Of a DNA stretch of 64,000 bases, positions 12,227 to 23,970 are shown piece after piece. The DNA is from Phialocephala subalpina. Taxonomy: Eukaryota > Ascomycota > Leotiomycetes > Helotiales > Mollisiaceae. The notes below the pieces were generated by a model. The model had not been told where the DNA came from and did no database searches. It saw nothing but the letters and a program-made list of their open reading frames with translations. The stretch's first letter is position 1. The number at the start of each line of letters is the position of its first letter. The position numbers were made by a program, and so were the translations under genes. The stretch is taken from positions 442,800 to 506,799 of the forward strand of contig FJOG01000002.1 of NCBI GenBank assembly GCA_900073065.1, written 5' to 3'.

Positions 12227-13366
12227 AATTGATATTTCATTATTATTATACTTTAATTGAATTGAATTTGAATTAATAGAAACGAGAGAGAGAGAAAAAA
12301 TAACCACTGGCCCATAAGGTGTTACACGATCTAGTCCCGAGGTAGACGAGAGCTCATGCCGTTTTGAGCAAAGAACCCCTTCGCATGTTAACTCCGCAGC
12401 TTCCTCGGTCAAGAGCATAGCGGGTGGAATCATCAGCCATCTTAGATGTCCAGCTGTCAACGCTGCCTCTAACCACCTCTTCCATGCGCTCTCCCTCGAC
12501 TCTTTCGGTTGAATGCTAATCTCTACCGTTGAGACGGCCATCGTACCGTAGACCTCGTCGACAGGGAGAAACGCCTGTCTATTTCCGAGCATCTCCATCA
12601 CTCGTGTCCGATCTGTTGCGCTGAAGCGCCTAGCTGCCATACCGGAGAAGTGCGAGAAAAGCAGTTCGTAGTTGTTGTTTATTAATTCTCCTCGAACCGT
12701 GCATTCGGTGATCTCGAACTGGTCACAAAGCCCGGGTATGGCGACGAAGAGCTCATCGTCGATCGATATTGGCTCTAAGTCAGAACCAATCCACAAAACG
12801 TTCGTGGCTAGGAGGTATTCTTGCAATGTCCAGACGCGCGTGCCCCAAGCGGCATTCGTAAAACGGGAGAGTATCTTCATCGCCTGCACAAGTTTGGTCC
12901 GCCCTTCTCCAAGTCCCCAGTACTGGCTCATTCCGCCATCCGTCCATGCCTCCGTTTTCCAAATGGCAAGCGCCTCATCTAGCTGAGCTGTACCGTAATC
13001 AACTTGCTCTTGTGTCAGATTCAGCTCGTTCGTGAGAATAATCAAGACAGCTTCAGCGTTCCCGTAGATCTGGCCCATAAGCGGGATCTGCTCGTTCATG
13101 TCATCATCGGAGTCTTGTTTGATGCAGAAAAGATCGACCCAGCAATATGTCACGGAATCGAAGTCTCTTTTCAGGAGTGTTTGCCTAATGGCGTTGCCGC
13201 CGAATGATGGATTGAGAGGCAGCTGCTTGGGGAAGATGTTGTCTGACCAGGCGTGGGAGATGGCGAGGTAAGGCGGTGCTTCCCCAATCTCGAAGGTCTC
13301 GACGGTCCAGATGATTGTATTAATGAGCCTGAATGTCTTCATTCTGACCTGGCATTCTTTACGCAA
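12221..13366 (-). CDS. Heterokaryon incompatibility (HET) domain protein
   Basis: A single-exon ORF of 381 aa. It carries the three HET-domain blocks: PPYLAISHAWSD (31-42), YCWVDLFCIKQDSDDDMNEQ (74-93) followed by QIYGNAEAVLII, and WGTRVWTLQEYLLA (174-187). HET proteins trigger programmed cell death when genetically different hyphae fuse, usually after activation by an NLR or another partner. No second domain is evident downstream of the HET region. The C-terminal 25 residues are Asn/Ser/Ile-rich and derive from sequence overlapping the permease 3' end by 6 bp, so the true stop may lie upstream if an intron is missed. An internal Met at residue 9 is an alternative start. Confidence 0.88.
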   Translation of the reverse strand: MRKECQVRMKTFRLINTIIWTVETFEIGEAPPYLAISHAWSDNIFPKQLPLNPSFGGNAIRQTLLKRDFDSVTYCWVDLFCIKQDSDDDMNEQIPLMGQIYGNAEAVLIILTNELNLTQEQVDYGTAQLDEALAIWKTEAWTDGGMSQYWGLGEGRTKLVQAMKILSRFTNAAWGTRVWTLQEYLLATNVLWIGSDLEPISIDDELFVAIPGLCDQFEITECTVRGELINNNYELLFSHFSGMAARRFSATDRTRVMEMLGNRQAFLPVDEVYGTMAVSTVEISIQPKESRESAWKRWLEAALTAGHLRWLMIPPAMLLTEEAAELTCEGVLCSKRHELSSTSGLDRVTPYGPVVIFSLSLVSINSNSIQLKYNNNEISIS

Positions 13367-14442
13367 TGATGGCCGCGGATATGGTTGGAGTTTGAATTTG
13401 AGGATGGATGTGGAATTTGGGTTTGAGGTGGAAGATCTCCGCGCACTTCAATGTTCAGCTTGTTGCGTTTTGGCCTCAGATTTCAGGCTTAACAATTCGG
13501 CCCACTAATTCCAGAGGACATCATGGCTGCACTATATAGATGCTACAGTGAGACGTGTCCTGTATCTATTCCTACAATAGCTGCAAATATACTGATTTCC
13601 CCCTATATTACCATTGCTGTATGTCACCCACAAACAACTGCCTGTTGCTGTCTTATGATTGGTCGGAGTACCAGATCTAGATTCTAACACAGCTGCTGGT
13701 TGTGGGAAATCACTTGGATTAGTATATTGCTTACAGCAATACCAAGACGCCCCTGCAATTGACGAACATGGTTGCATAAGCCCGTGCTTTCAGGCTTCAT
13801 GAAAATCAATTAATTGGCAAAATGCGAGGGCGTTTGCAGAGGGTTTGGTGAAACAAAATATTCGCGAGGTTGGGGCCCGCTCTATGGAAAGCTAGTTAGT
13901 TATTGGTATTGCTATACCTACGTCAACGCTCGCTCGCTCGCTCGTGTTTTAGGCTGGCGTTTAGCCCTGCCCAGAGACTCTCGGCAGGCGCACAAACAGG
14001 CGTTTCCTGAGTTTACCCTCACCTTCAGCTCTAAGGCGTGCGATTTCAGTATTGGGTATAATAACATGCTTTGAAGACAATCAGAACAGCCTTCCAAATT
14101 ATTCAAATGAAAATCTCGATCTGAAAACATTTTGATCACCGGAACCTCTGTGAGGCGGTAAATCGGACAAGGCTGAAAGCACTCCCTCATAGAAAATGTA
14201 TCTCCATCTTAGCATTGCGGACCCAACGCGAGGCAAAGTTCGGGAAATCGCGTACTACAGTACAGTACTGCGCATTGGGCATGTAATCCAATCCTGAGCG
14301 GGCTATGCAAAAGCAGCGTGGCGCAGTCAGAGCCAGCCGACACCAGTCGCGAGAGCGGTTGATGAAACAAACAAAGAACGACCTCGCCGCCATCTTCCAG
14401 TGTTTCATTCTTGATGGCTATCTTAACAAGCTTTATGACGCA
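13367..14442. other. Intergenic, no supported gene
   Basis: Holds a short GCTCGCTC microsatellite near 13927-13944 and scattered short ORFs. A minus ORF (13532-13777) is Cys-rich but shows no family match or signal peptide. The last 300 bp serve as the promoter of the ankyrin gene. Confidence 0.4.
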
Positions 14443-17131
14443 ATGGACCCGCTCTCGCTCACAGCAAGCATCATCGACGTCGTCGGATTAGCATCCCAAA
14501 CATCGAAAGCGTTGCGCTCCTTCTACAATTTGCGTCATGCGCCGCGAGAGATTCTCGAGCTGGCGAACGAGGTAATAGAGCGACCTAGTTGTGGAAATAT
14601 CGCTAATGCATTATCCAGGTCAGTGAGCTGCAAGCTCTCCTTTCTCTGGTTCAGAAAGCGACCGACAACATCGCCCAAGATGCCCTCTCTCCAGGAGACC
14701 TGGATTTCATTGAACGGCTTATAAAAAGTGCCCAAGAACCGCTGGAGAAGCTTGATGGTTTAATTGATGCGTGCTCTAGCAGGAGCGAGACATCGAATGG
14801 CGATGGCGATAAGAGCAGTTCGCGCTTAAGCGTGTCGTTCGGCACTTGGCTGAAATCGAAGAAGTCGATTGACAAGATACGGAAAAGGTTTCTTCGGGCT
14901 CATCGGAATATCAACACAGCTTTGGCTGCTCTCAACAACATCCATCGGTTCGTTACTTGAAGACCCAGCAGATGAAACGATAACTGATATCTATTGTAGG
15001 CAAGCGGACTACAGGTTGATTCTGAACGTACATGATCTGGTGTTAAATCAAATCCAAGCTAGTGAAGATGGTATGTCCTCAACATTTTCTGATACTGTTC
15101 AGGAGCTGGAGAGGAAGTTCAGCAGGGCCGTATCTTGTCCTGCGAACGAAGGAAAAACCGGAGAAATCTTCACAGCGCCAAATTCACCACACCGTTCTGG
15201 CCAACTTGAAGTTACCAGATCGGAACTTTCAGCGCCGGCAACCAGTAGTACGTTGACGCCGCAGTTTTCTGAAAAGAAATTCAACTCGTACCGCTCGAAT
15301 AGTGATGATCCCGGCCGATTTGACTGCCACGCTAGTATTTGGGCTTCAATTGGTAAAGGTACCTGTTACTGGAGCTGTCCATGCCAATGCCATCCCCGAA
15401 AGAACATGGAAAGCCCGCGATGGTTAACTGATCTCCTGGGTAATCTCTTCTACAGCTACACTGGAACGCCCCTACTTCAACTGCGACCATGCAATTACAC
15501 AGGATGCCAACAGCGAAAAACCGTCTCATGCCAGCTCACATACTATTTTCCACAATGGATGATGAAGAAAATGTTCACGTTCACAGCATGCTTTCGGGAT
15601 CTTGGTGGATTGTCCGGCTCGTGGTCAATTGGCTTCCCACGCGCGATATCCGCTTCGCATGACGTTTGGAGATTTATCGAACAAGGCCAATATGAAGAAT
15701 TCTTACAAATATTGAGAGAGGGAACGATAATGGTTAACGATATGGCTGATGACGATGGAACTTCCTTACTACTTGTAAGTAAATAATCTTTTGGGATGGG
15801 GAATTGATACAAGCTAAGATTCATCGCCATAGTTCGCTCTGAAGTTCCGAAGTAATGATGCAGTGGAGTTACTACTAGATCATGGTGCAAATCCACACCT
15901 TGTGGACCCGCGAGGAGTGTAAGTCTACCACTTTCTCCGGTTTAAAGCATCAATGTTAATAAACTTCATCTAGTTCCGCTTGCGCATATGCACAATCAAG
16001 TTTACTAATAGACCGGCCCACCCAAAAACCATCCTGGTCTGCCAAAATGGACATTTCACTGGCGGAGATGAGCATCACGGACGACCTCTGCTTTACACCA
16101 TTGCATCATGTCGTTATCGGGCTCGAAAAAGCGGACTTATACCAACAGTTAAGGCTGAATAATAGCTGCATTAATACCCCCGACTCACTAGGCCGGTCGC
16201 CCCTCCATTGGGCGGTTATCCAGGGTAACACGAGCGCTATCGAAGCGCTTCTTGGACATGGAGCTTCTCTAAATTCCATGGACAAGGAACAAATGAGTCC
16301 CCTACACGATGTGTGTCAAGCACCACAATCAAGCCAGGTAGGCTGCGCTCGTATCAGTTGGTGGTCACGTGGAACACTAAGTGGGTCTTTGTTTTATGTG
16401 TATATAGTTTCAGCTTCCCCCTTTCCTTAAATCTACAATCAAGTCGATTCCATCTGATAGCTCGACTTCTTATCGACGCTGGGGCCAATGTCGACGCGAG
16501 AGACTCTTGGGGGAGAACGGCATTTCGAATCGCTGTTGCGTTTACCAGTACTAGTCTCGATTTCATCGAAATGCTTATAAAGGAAGGAGCAGGCGTTAAC
16601 GTCAGAGACGTTTACGACCAGACGCCCTTGTTAAAGTCCATTCGCGGGAACCCCTACACCACGCAAATACTGCTGAAGCACGGAGCTAGTACTGAAGCGA
16701 GAGATTTGTACGGCAATACGCCTCTCTCGGAAGCTATCTTTAGAAACAGGACTGAGCAACTAAAGCTGCTCCTCGAATACGGGGCAAAGACGAACCAGCT
16801 TCTAGAGCTTCAGCCTAAGCGTCGTGCTCGTGAAGGCGATGTTAATATCCTGCATTTCACTGCCTGGCACGGAGATATTGAGGTTATGCGAGCTCTCGAG
16901 GGCAGTGAGCAGCACTTCTGTCTTTCTCCTCGACCCATTGATGATTTTGAACAACATAGAGAGCTCAGACTAGCGAATGGACTAGGCGCCGGGAAGGAAG
17001 ACCGTGAGGCTTTCGTCCGTTTGTTGTCTACTGTAAGGTACTCACGTGAAAAGGGCCAATTCTTTAACGACTCAGAAGGTGAAGATAGTGACGAAGGGGA
17101 GAACTTCATTGATGCTGAAGAATATCCTTGA
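14443..17131 (+). CDS. STAND-type N-terminal domain, Cys-rich module and ankyrin repeats
   Basis: Exons 14443-14571, 14619-14947, 15000-15774, 15833-15918, 15974 to about 16337, then about 16444-17131. The N-terminus MDPLSLTASIIDVVGLASQT and following helices match the fungal N-terminal domain that precedes NACHT/NB-ARC in STAND proteins. At about residue 273 comes a Cys-rich block (CYWSCPCQCHPRK, later SPRWLTDLLGNLFYSYTGTP and a YYFPQW stretch) that is typical of fungal ankyrin proteins with this head. From about residue 400 ankyrin repeats follow (ELLLDHGANPHLVD, GRSPLHWAVIQGN, ARLLIDAGANVDARD, ILLKHGASTEARDLYGNTP), with an acidic tail. No nucleotide-binding domain is present. The junction near 16337-16444 is unresolved: the best donor and acceptor do not agree in phase. 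Confidence 0.8.
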
Positions 17132-18579
17132 GACGATTTCTTGATAGTGTAGCTATCGAAAAGTGTTTTTTATATTCCCCGCGTCAAGCAAAAATAACCA
17201 CGAAAGCGTGACGGACCCGAATGTCCACTCCTCTTGTGAAGGTTGGAGTGGCGGGAAAAGGCCAAAGGTTTCCATGTTATGCAGGACTTTTCCAAGCAAG
17301 TTGAGACTGAGAGACCGCGAATGAGTCTAAATCGTCGCCCAGAATGATAATTAAGAGAAACCTATCGAACAGGAGTGAATAAATAATCCTAATTGCCAGG
17401 ACTAATGGTAGACAGGAAATCATTCAGGGCTTGAAAGGACTAAAAGTAACTTTAGCAAGCCACTGCTCAATGGTGGTGTAATGAAGCTTTATTGATTACT
17501 ATTCCATTACCCCTTCCCTCCCTTGCTGTCCAAATCCACACTCCCTCCCATTCCGGAGTAGAATACCTGGTCCAGGGTAAGTGTACGAGAAAGAACACAT
17601 CCGCAACTCTCGATCTAGCTTTGACACATTTGTCACAGACGCCTTTCGTTCAAAATGCTTTGCCGCAAGGAGGGTTTGCAGCCTTGTAAGCTTGATGGGA
17701 AGACGAGAGTTGACCTTCGGAGCGCTGATAGAGCTTCACACAGACTGTGTGGCCCTTCAAAGCTCTTCAATTTACCTATTGCAGGATCTCGATCGACTCA
17801 GCTTCTCAAGGACTTCAAAATTCATAAGTATATAGCTCGAGTGATGGGACGAGAGGACATTTACATGCTAGCCGCAAAGCCTGAAAAACACTCGCCTATG
17901 TCCATTCTCCCTCGCCTATACCTTCGACTCCTCCTTTGTCACCTCAAATCCCCTCTTCTGGAAAAGTGGGGCCAGGGGAAACCTCGCTTCGGCCTCGCTT
18001 GAAGTCCCCGCCTTCCTAACGTCTGTATATATTTAAATAAGATTTATTTGCGAACAAAGGCTGAAAAGCCATGACATCCAATACAGGTGAGCGCTCCATT
18101 CTAACAACCCCGGCAGTTAATTTATCACAGGTTGGCCGTGTGGGCAAGCGCAGCATTACATAGGTCCCCGTTCTGATAGGCTCGTATCCGCAAGGGTGCT
18201 TGAAGCTGTTCGCTCCGGGCTGTAATGTTGTTTCTGAGAACACACAGGATTATTATTATTCATGAATTCAATTCATACAAACAAATTTTTTCAAACAAAC
18301 CTTATTTTTTAAATTCTTTTTGCCTTTTTTTGATGGCGAGGTAGAGGGTTTTTTTTATTCTGCGCAAGCCTTCCGAAGCTCGTGTATATTTTTTTTACCG
18401 AGACAATAGCTTCAAATTTATCTTAACGCCTAGCGACGGACTGCGACCCGCTAGCTTTAATTCTACCATTATCACGGGATACAGCCTTACCGCGAGATAA
18501 ACAAAGTACGCTATCTTTCTCGATCATATCCACATCACCACCTTCCACCGCACAAAAATTTCTTACATCTCAATTAGCA
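17132..18579. other. Intergenic, no supported gene
   Basis: Mixed-composition DNA with several 60-115 codon ORFs and no family motif. AT-rich, T-tract sequence at 18250-18420 precedes the next gene. GCCTTCCGAAGC at 18368-18379 recurs inverted at 18622-18633, inside the first intron of the next gene. Confidence 0.4.
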
Positions 18580-19458
18580 ATGGATAATTCCAAGGTAAAT
18601 CAATGACCGCAAAGCCACAGGGCTTCGGAAGGCAAGAGACTTACTATGATTTCACAGCGCAAGAAAGGATTTACGCCGGAGCAACGTGAGCAGATGCGTG
18701 CTGCGAAGCTGAACCGCAAGGCAGATGTAGCTGCGGAGTACGAGCAACCGGAGACGAAACGCCTGATAACATCGGCCACAGGTCAACGTAATGGCAATAA
18801 TGATTTTGTCGCTTCCCTCCACTGTCCTCCAGCTGCAGAAGGTAAGCTTCTACGCTTTCCTCTTCCCAGATGTCCAACTGTTGGACAATTAGACATGCAC
18901 GATGCTGATGTATGCAATGATAGCAACGAAACCCAAGCGACAACGCCTCTTCAAGAAATCTCGGACGGTGAGGAAGGCCATACAGGAGACGAAATGGGTT
19001 TGTCGCAGCGAGCATTACAAGGGCGAGGCAGCAGAACGACGCGCGGAAGCACTCCTTTCCCTCGGGTACTACCGCAAAGAGGTGGATGTTTGGATGTATG
19101 TAGATCTAGAACGCAGTGTCCAGAGCACGCGCTACTGTTTTCCCTGTTGCGAACCCGACTTTCCTGGCCCTTATCCCGCTTACGTCCAAGGTGTCGGATA
19201 CGAAGACGATGTTTGGGAGAAAAGGAACATGTACAGGAATACAAGACGGTAGAGACGTACCATGTGGATGAAAATGGCAACGAGGTCGCGGAGGCTGAGC
19301 TCGAGGTCGAGGAGGAGATGGGAGGGACGGAAATGATGTTCGACAATCCTCGTCCAGGTCCAAGTACAATCACTGAAACTCCCGAGGATACAACGGACTG
19401 GGACGCTTCTTGGGACGAGATGATGTCAGGATACTCAACATTGAAGATGGGAGAATAA
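18580..19458 (+). CDS. Hypothetical protein with basic centre and acidic tail
   Basis: A model of 226 aa from exons 18580-18594, 18658-18841, 18924-19183 and 19237-19458. Exon 2 begins RKKGFTPEQREQMRAAKLNR, a basic helix; exon 3 continues with KPKRQRLFKKSRTVRKA and a Cys-containing stretch (WVCRSEHYKGEAAERRAEAL, YCFPCCEPDFPGPYP); exon 4 is acidic (EAELEVEEEMGG, TTDWDASWDEMMSG). The family is not recognised. The first two introns have good signals; the last uses a weak donor (GTCCAA) and is chosen because it restores the frame, so a frameshift mutation is the alternative. The first exon has only five codons. The 3' end lies about 50 bp from the duplicated choline kinase tail, which is on the other strand. 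Confidence 0.55.
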
Positions 19459-19509
19459 TGCTTGAATGCAAGGTCGTTCCTAGCTTCAGGTACCAAAATG
19501 CAAACTGAT

Positions 19510-19819
19510 CTCGGTTTCTGTAAATCTTCGCTTTTATGCTAATATGCAGAGCTATCTCACAGCAAGGGATATCTCTCTATCTCTACCAAGTAATCATCAC
19601 ATCATCTCTGTTACCCATTATACATCTTCTCCCCTTCTATCTACTTAACCCCAACCTCTGTAACCCCTAGATCCCCCACATACCCAACCACCAAATCTAA
19701 TAACCAACAAACCTCAACCTCCCCTTTACCTCCTCCGGCAATTCTTCGCTCTTAACCAATCTCAACCCTACCACATCCCCCCAAAAGAACATCACCCTAT
19801 CCTACGCATAAGCCAAATT
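19510..19819 (-). pseudogene. Duplicated 3' end of choline kinase, RIP-mutated
   Basis: About 310 bp aligns in the same orientation with 36484-36792, the 3' UTR plus the last 41 codons of the intact choline kinase gene. The minus strand still reads DRVMFFWGDVVGLRLVKSEE and ends in VGY then a stop, against DRAMFFWGDVVGLGLVKKEE in the intact gene. Most differences are C:G to T:A, several at CpA/TpG, and one turns the Gln codon of AYAQDR into TAG. The rest of the kinase is absent. This is a truncated, non-functional copy bearing RIP-like mutations. Confidence 0.85.
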
Positions 19820-21200
19820 TCCCGCGACGTTGCTCTCGCCGCCTCAAACGCTAATAAACGCCAGTTTATTATACTTTTTGATTACGATTAGTAATTATTT
19901 TAATGTTTAATATATTTATTGAAAAATCTATACGAATTCACGATCGCTTTCGGATACTTATTCGAGAGAATCCTCCAAATAAAGTTTCGGTTTTTAGAGA
20001 TCATCTTTAAACCCAGCAAAACCCAGCCCCTATTCGTATTCCCAGCAACACACTAATAATCTTAAGCGAGAAGGAAGGCTTGCATAATAGATAGCCGCAT
20101 CTGCATTTTGACTGCATTTCTTCCCCGTACTCTGAACCTCTCCAGGCTGCAGATCGGCCCATCTCTCTTATACCGAAGCGTCTTGATATGAAGGTATTAT
20201 TATTGCAATATGGCGTGATGAGATCTTAATACGACTCCTGGTTTTTAACTTCAAGATCACGCCAATTTTTCCAAGACGCCGAGGAGAGCTTGGCTTGATA
20301 GTACTCGAGATGAGCGCTGAAGCCAAGAATCTTGGTTTCATAAATTCAAGCTCGGTGAGATTGCTCAATATCATTTCAAGCTTTTGTATACTGGTGCAGT
20401 GTTGGTAGCTCTTGATTCGTTGACCAGGGGCTGGTGGGCCATTGACCGAGTTTTTTGCTACATATGCGGCATGTATCGATCATTTGCCAAGTTTACCGTC
20501 AATTTTAGACAATAGGAGTCGATTCATCTCTCAAGTTCTCGACAATTTATACAATCTTGAGTCTGTTGATGCATCGTTGAAATTGGATATCAAGATTATT
20601 CACAAAGGGAGGAATGAATTTTTGCTCGCCCAATGTCAATTTCATACACTAGAAAGCCTTGATAGGCACCACTTTGCAAACCATAAATATTTTGGATCAG
20701 TACTGGATCTCTGAATTGCATTGACAGCTTTTTCAAGTTCGAAAAAAATGGGTACCAAGGGTCGGGCATCGTCTTGCGAAACGTAATCTTGGTCTCGTAC
20801 CTTCTCGTCCCGCCGATGGTACGTCGACTAAAAGAGCGCACAGTCATTGCTCGATGGATCTATCAACATGTCTCTCTGAGGGTCCTCAGATTTCTCGTTC
20901 GTTGGCAACAAGCCGTCACCACTTCGAAGGATATTCAACCCAAATGTATCTATGGCTGGTTAGGTGCTTGCCCCTTCTGTGGTAGTAGCTTGGTCTTGTA
21001 CGATAGAGACTCCAGTTTCTCGACACCCTCAAGACACCATAAGCCTATCTTTTCGTGCTCTCTTCTTTATTAAGCACCAACTCCTGCATGTCACCCGATA
21101 TTTCCTCTCCCAATCGCGGATTCGCGGCCCCCGTTCTTCCTCTTTATGTGCGTTCGTGGCGTCGGCTTCCTGCAATAGGAGCTATTCTTGGTCTCGGAAG
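19820..21200. other. AT-rich stretch and possible decayed F-box/LRR-like gene
   Basis: 19850-19980 is AT-rich. From 20170 to 20850 the minus strand has leucine-patterned fragments in different frames (SNLKKLSMQFRD, SNLTELEFMKPRFLASALIS) that resemble fungal F-box/LRR-type proteins, with stops between them. No intact model can be built, so this is at most a remnant. Confidence 0.3.
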
Positions 21201-21214
21201 AGTCTAGGCTGCGT

Positions 21215-22060
21215 CATGGGGCCAGGACGGGTCTTCGACTTTTGGACCCGTCCCACGCCTAGCCTTTTATGCAAAATATATTAAAAGGGTATAAAAAAGC
21301 ATAAAATATAAAGGCATTATTTTTTATAAAGCACGTTAAAAATATGTTAAAATACAAGGATTCACGTGCAAAACGCGTAAAAGTACGTCTTTATTTGCTT
21401 TTTAATTTCAACGTGTTTTGAATGTATTAAGTCTTTCTTTCTTTTCAAAGTTTAACTCTTGACTTTTGAGGTAAATAGCGAAATGTTTTCGAGTTTTCGA
21501 ACTCTTAAAAAAAAGTAATTAGAGTACCAAGGACTATGGGTACTTTCGATATCTACTCTCATTTCTATTCTTTCTCCGACTTGTTTGGTTATATATAATC
21601 TATAATAAGTGTTTCAAAGAATAAGCATTAGACTACTTATATTCCTGGTCGCGAGAAGTGCTCCGGAAAGCGAAAGAAGAAAGACGGTTATACTGCTCAA
21701 AAGTCCCGAAGGAATTACCTCGAGCTCGAAGCACTTCATATATGCCGCTTACTTGAAGTTTTAAGCCTCAAAACCTTATTTTGAGCACTTTTATTTTACT
21801 TGTTATTTGATTTGCTTTAACTTATATTTTAACTTACGTTATACTTATATTTTCACTCGAATATATAGTTATAGTTTAATTAGTAAATCGATTAATAAAA
21901 ATAAAAAAATTCAAAAAAATCAAAGAAAAAGTTTGTATTTAGATGGGGCCCTATGGGTCTATGGGACGGGTCCTAGAATTTTGGACCCGACTCATGGGTC
22001 TAAATTTGAAATGGACCCGCCTTATTAGCCCCATGGGGCGGGTCTACCCATGGGGGCTTA
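21215..22060. repeat. AT-rich repeat bounded by GGACCCG-rich blocks
   Basis: An AT-rich core (21265-21940) is flanked by G/C-rich blocks built from GGACGGGTC and TTTTGGACCCG: 21219-21263 on the left and 21943-22055 on the right. ATGGGGC followed by CGGGTC appears in opposite orientations at the two ends, suggesting terminal inverted repeats, but exact borders and a target duplication could not be fixed. Confidence 0.45.
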
Positions 22061-22170
22061 AATCAGACTTGAATCAACGAACATCTTTCCGAGTCCGAGA
22101 CTCCGACTCCGAGTCCAATTATATTGAAAAGTGCTCGAGTTTTGAATTAAAGTCGGACTTAGCTAACCCT
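22060..22170. mobile_element. Partial copy related to the hAT-type MITE
   Basis: The stretch with GAGTCCAATTATATTGAAAA and GTGCTCGAGTTTTGA, ending CTTAGCTAACCCT, matches the right end of the element at 35722-36106 (GAGTCCAATTCTACCTAAAA, GTGCTCGAGTTTTGA, GTTGAACCCTA). The left terminus is not found, so it is truncated or nested in the neighbouring repeat. Confidence 0.6.
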
Positions 22171-22291
22171 GATTGAGTAATCCGAATCTGTACGTCCGAA
22201 ATTTCTAGTCGATGGGGACAATTACAAAGCCTCTTCGCCTTCGAGTAGAATGGTCACCGGGAGCTAGTACGGGTTTATGTCCAGTCCTTGC

Positions 22292-23970
22292 TCATGGCCT
22301 TTGCAGATACCGCGGGACACCCAAGACCTTCAGGGAGAAGCTGGCAATTATTACCATGGAAATCCCTCCCACGAAACTCCAGGTGTAGCGGTTGCTACAG
22401 CTTCTCTCAAATTCGGTTGAAGGCGCCTGGATGTTCTGGCTATTTTGGTTCTCGAGTCTTCTCTTGCACCGTTTCTTCTGCCGCCTTCCTTCTCTCAGCA
22501 GGTAGTCGAAGTCCAACTTGAGCTTTGCTTCAGCTCCGACAGCTATGTCACCTGGATTCTCGAGCTTAGGATTCTCGAGCTTAGGCCAACCCAGCTTATG
22601 ACGGTTCTCAATGAAGTTCAGAGTTTCCTCCGTCCTGTGAATTTGCCGTTCTAGCAACTGCTGGTAGTGCATCAGTGTCACGACGCAGCATCCTTGGCCC
22701 AATTTCTCTTCTGCCTCCTCAAACTCAATATCAAGATCAGAGGAGATTGTTCTTAAGAATGAGAGCTCTGAAGATACCACAAATGTGAAAACTTCATTGA
22801 GTGCATAGAACGGATCAGAAGCCATGCCACCGATCTTCAGAGATCTACCATAAAACCTCGGCAGTAGTCTCACACTCTGTTCCAATGGTTCGATATTGAG
22901 GTCTCGAGATTTGTCGACTACCCGGTGTCCTGTAAGTGCTATTCCCGGTTTGTACATGGAGTTTGGATGGAAATGATGGCGGTGGGATTCTCCATTAAGT
23001 GCAGACCATGGGCCTGGCGGGCTGCTTGCTAGTTCTTTCCCAGAGTCAAGCCAAACAATCACTTTTCCAGAATTAGTGTGGTTTGCATCAAGTATCCCAG
23101 GCTTACTCACATATCCAGTAGCCAGTATCCAATTTTTTCGCATGAATCGTAATTCTCTGCTCTAGGCTGAAGGTGTTCTGGCTGTGAACGCAGTACGAAC
23201 GTACGACTGAGTCTTCTGGCTTCCATAATCGTCCATAGTTTTCCAGGTTGGAAAGGTCCCGGAAATATTGCCGCATTTCCTTATCTGCCTGTTTCTGGTT
23301 TTTGGCCAGCCCAATGTAACTTCTGTTGTCTTCTGTTCCAATGGAGACGCAAGTCAACTGGATGATAGTGCTTGTTGAAGAAGGAAGTACGAGCGAAGGC
23401 AAATGACCAGCAACTTCCACGGAAGGGAAAAAGCTTGGCTGCATATAACTCAAATGTCGACGATAGAACTCAGGGTCTATTTCATACCGATCTCCAAGCT
23501 TGTTAAGCCATTGCGCACTTGGGTAGCCGGTCAAAAAAAGAAGACAGTTGGTTCCGGGTTTTGTTTCTTCCTCCGTTTGGTGCCACTCAAGACGAGTTGC
23601 TTCGAGATTGTTTTTAGCGTCCAGCTTATAGAGATAAGCAAAAGGACTGGGAGGTACAATGGCCTCAGGCTTTAGGTGATGGAAGCGCAGAAAATCTTTC
23701 AGGCTGGTAAAGTCTCCACCTGCATAGAGCGATGTTGCGATCGAACTTCTCCAGTGGAAATATACTCTCTGGGCATACCTGTCAAGAGTGACTTGAGAAT
23801 TCAGTTATCTTGAGTCTCCAGAAGGCTCAGAAGCTATACTTACAATGTACCGACTTCTCGACTTTGGATTTGGAATCTTCGATTGGAAGTGGAAACGTTC
23901 TTGAATTATCAACATCTGTCGGTGTTTCCTGGCGCGGACCTATCTCAAGAGGCACGCTCAAGGGATCCAT
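22292..23970 (-). CDS. CorA-like protein lacking the first membrane helix
   Basis: The main exons are about 23768-23111 and 23061-22292, joined by a clean 49-bp GTGAGT intron; a short first exon from ATG 23970 (MDPLSVPLEIG) is likely, but its junction near 23770 is unsettled. The body carries the marks of the larger fungal CorA-like subfamily: CLLFLTGYPSAQWLNKLG, YEIDPEFYRRHL, WLDSGKELASSPPGPW, then helical segments ending in FDYLLREGRRQKKRCKRR. In that subfamily two C-terminal helices follow, the first ending in GMN. Here the chain passes almost directly to one hydrophobic helix (WSFVGGISMVIIASFSLKVL) and stops, so helix 1 and GMN are missing. A five-residue tandem (KLENP twice) lies near the C-terminus. 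Channel function is therefore doubtful. Confidence 0.7.
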
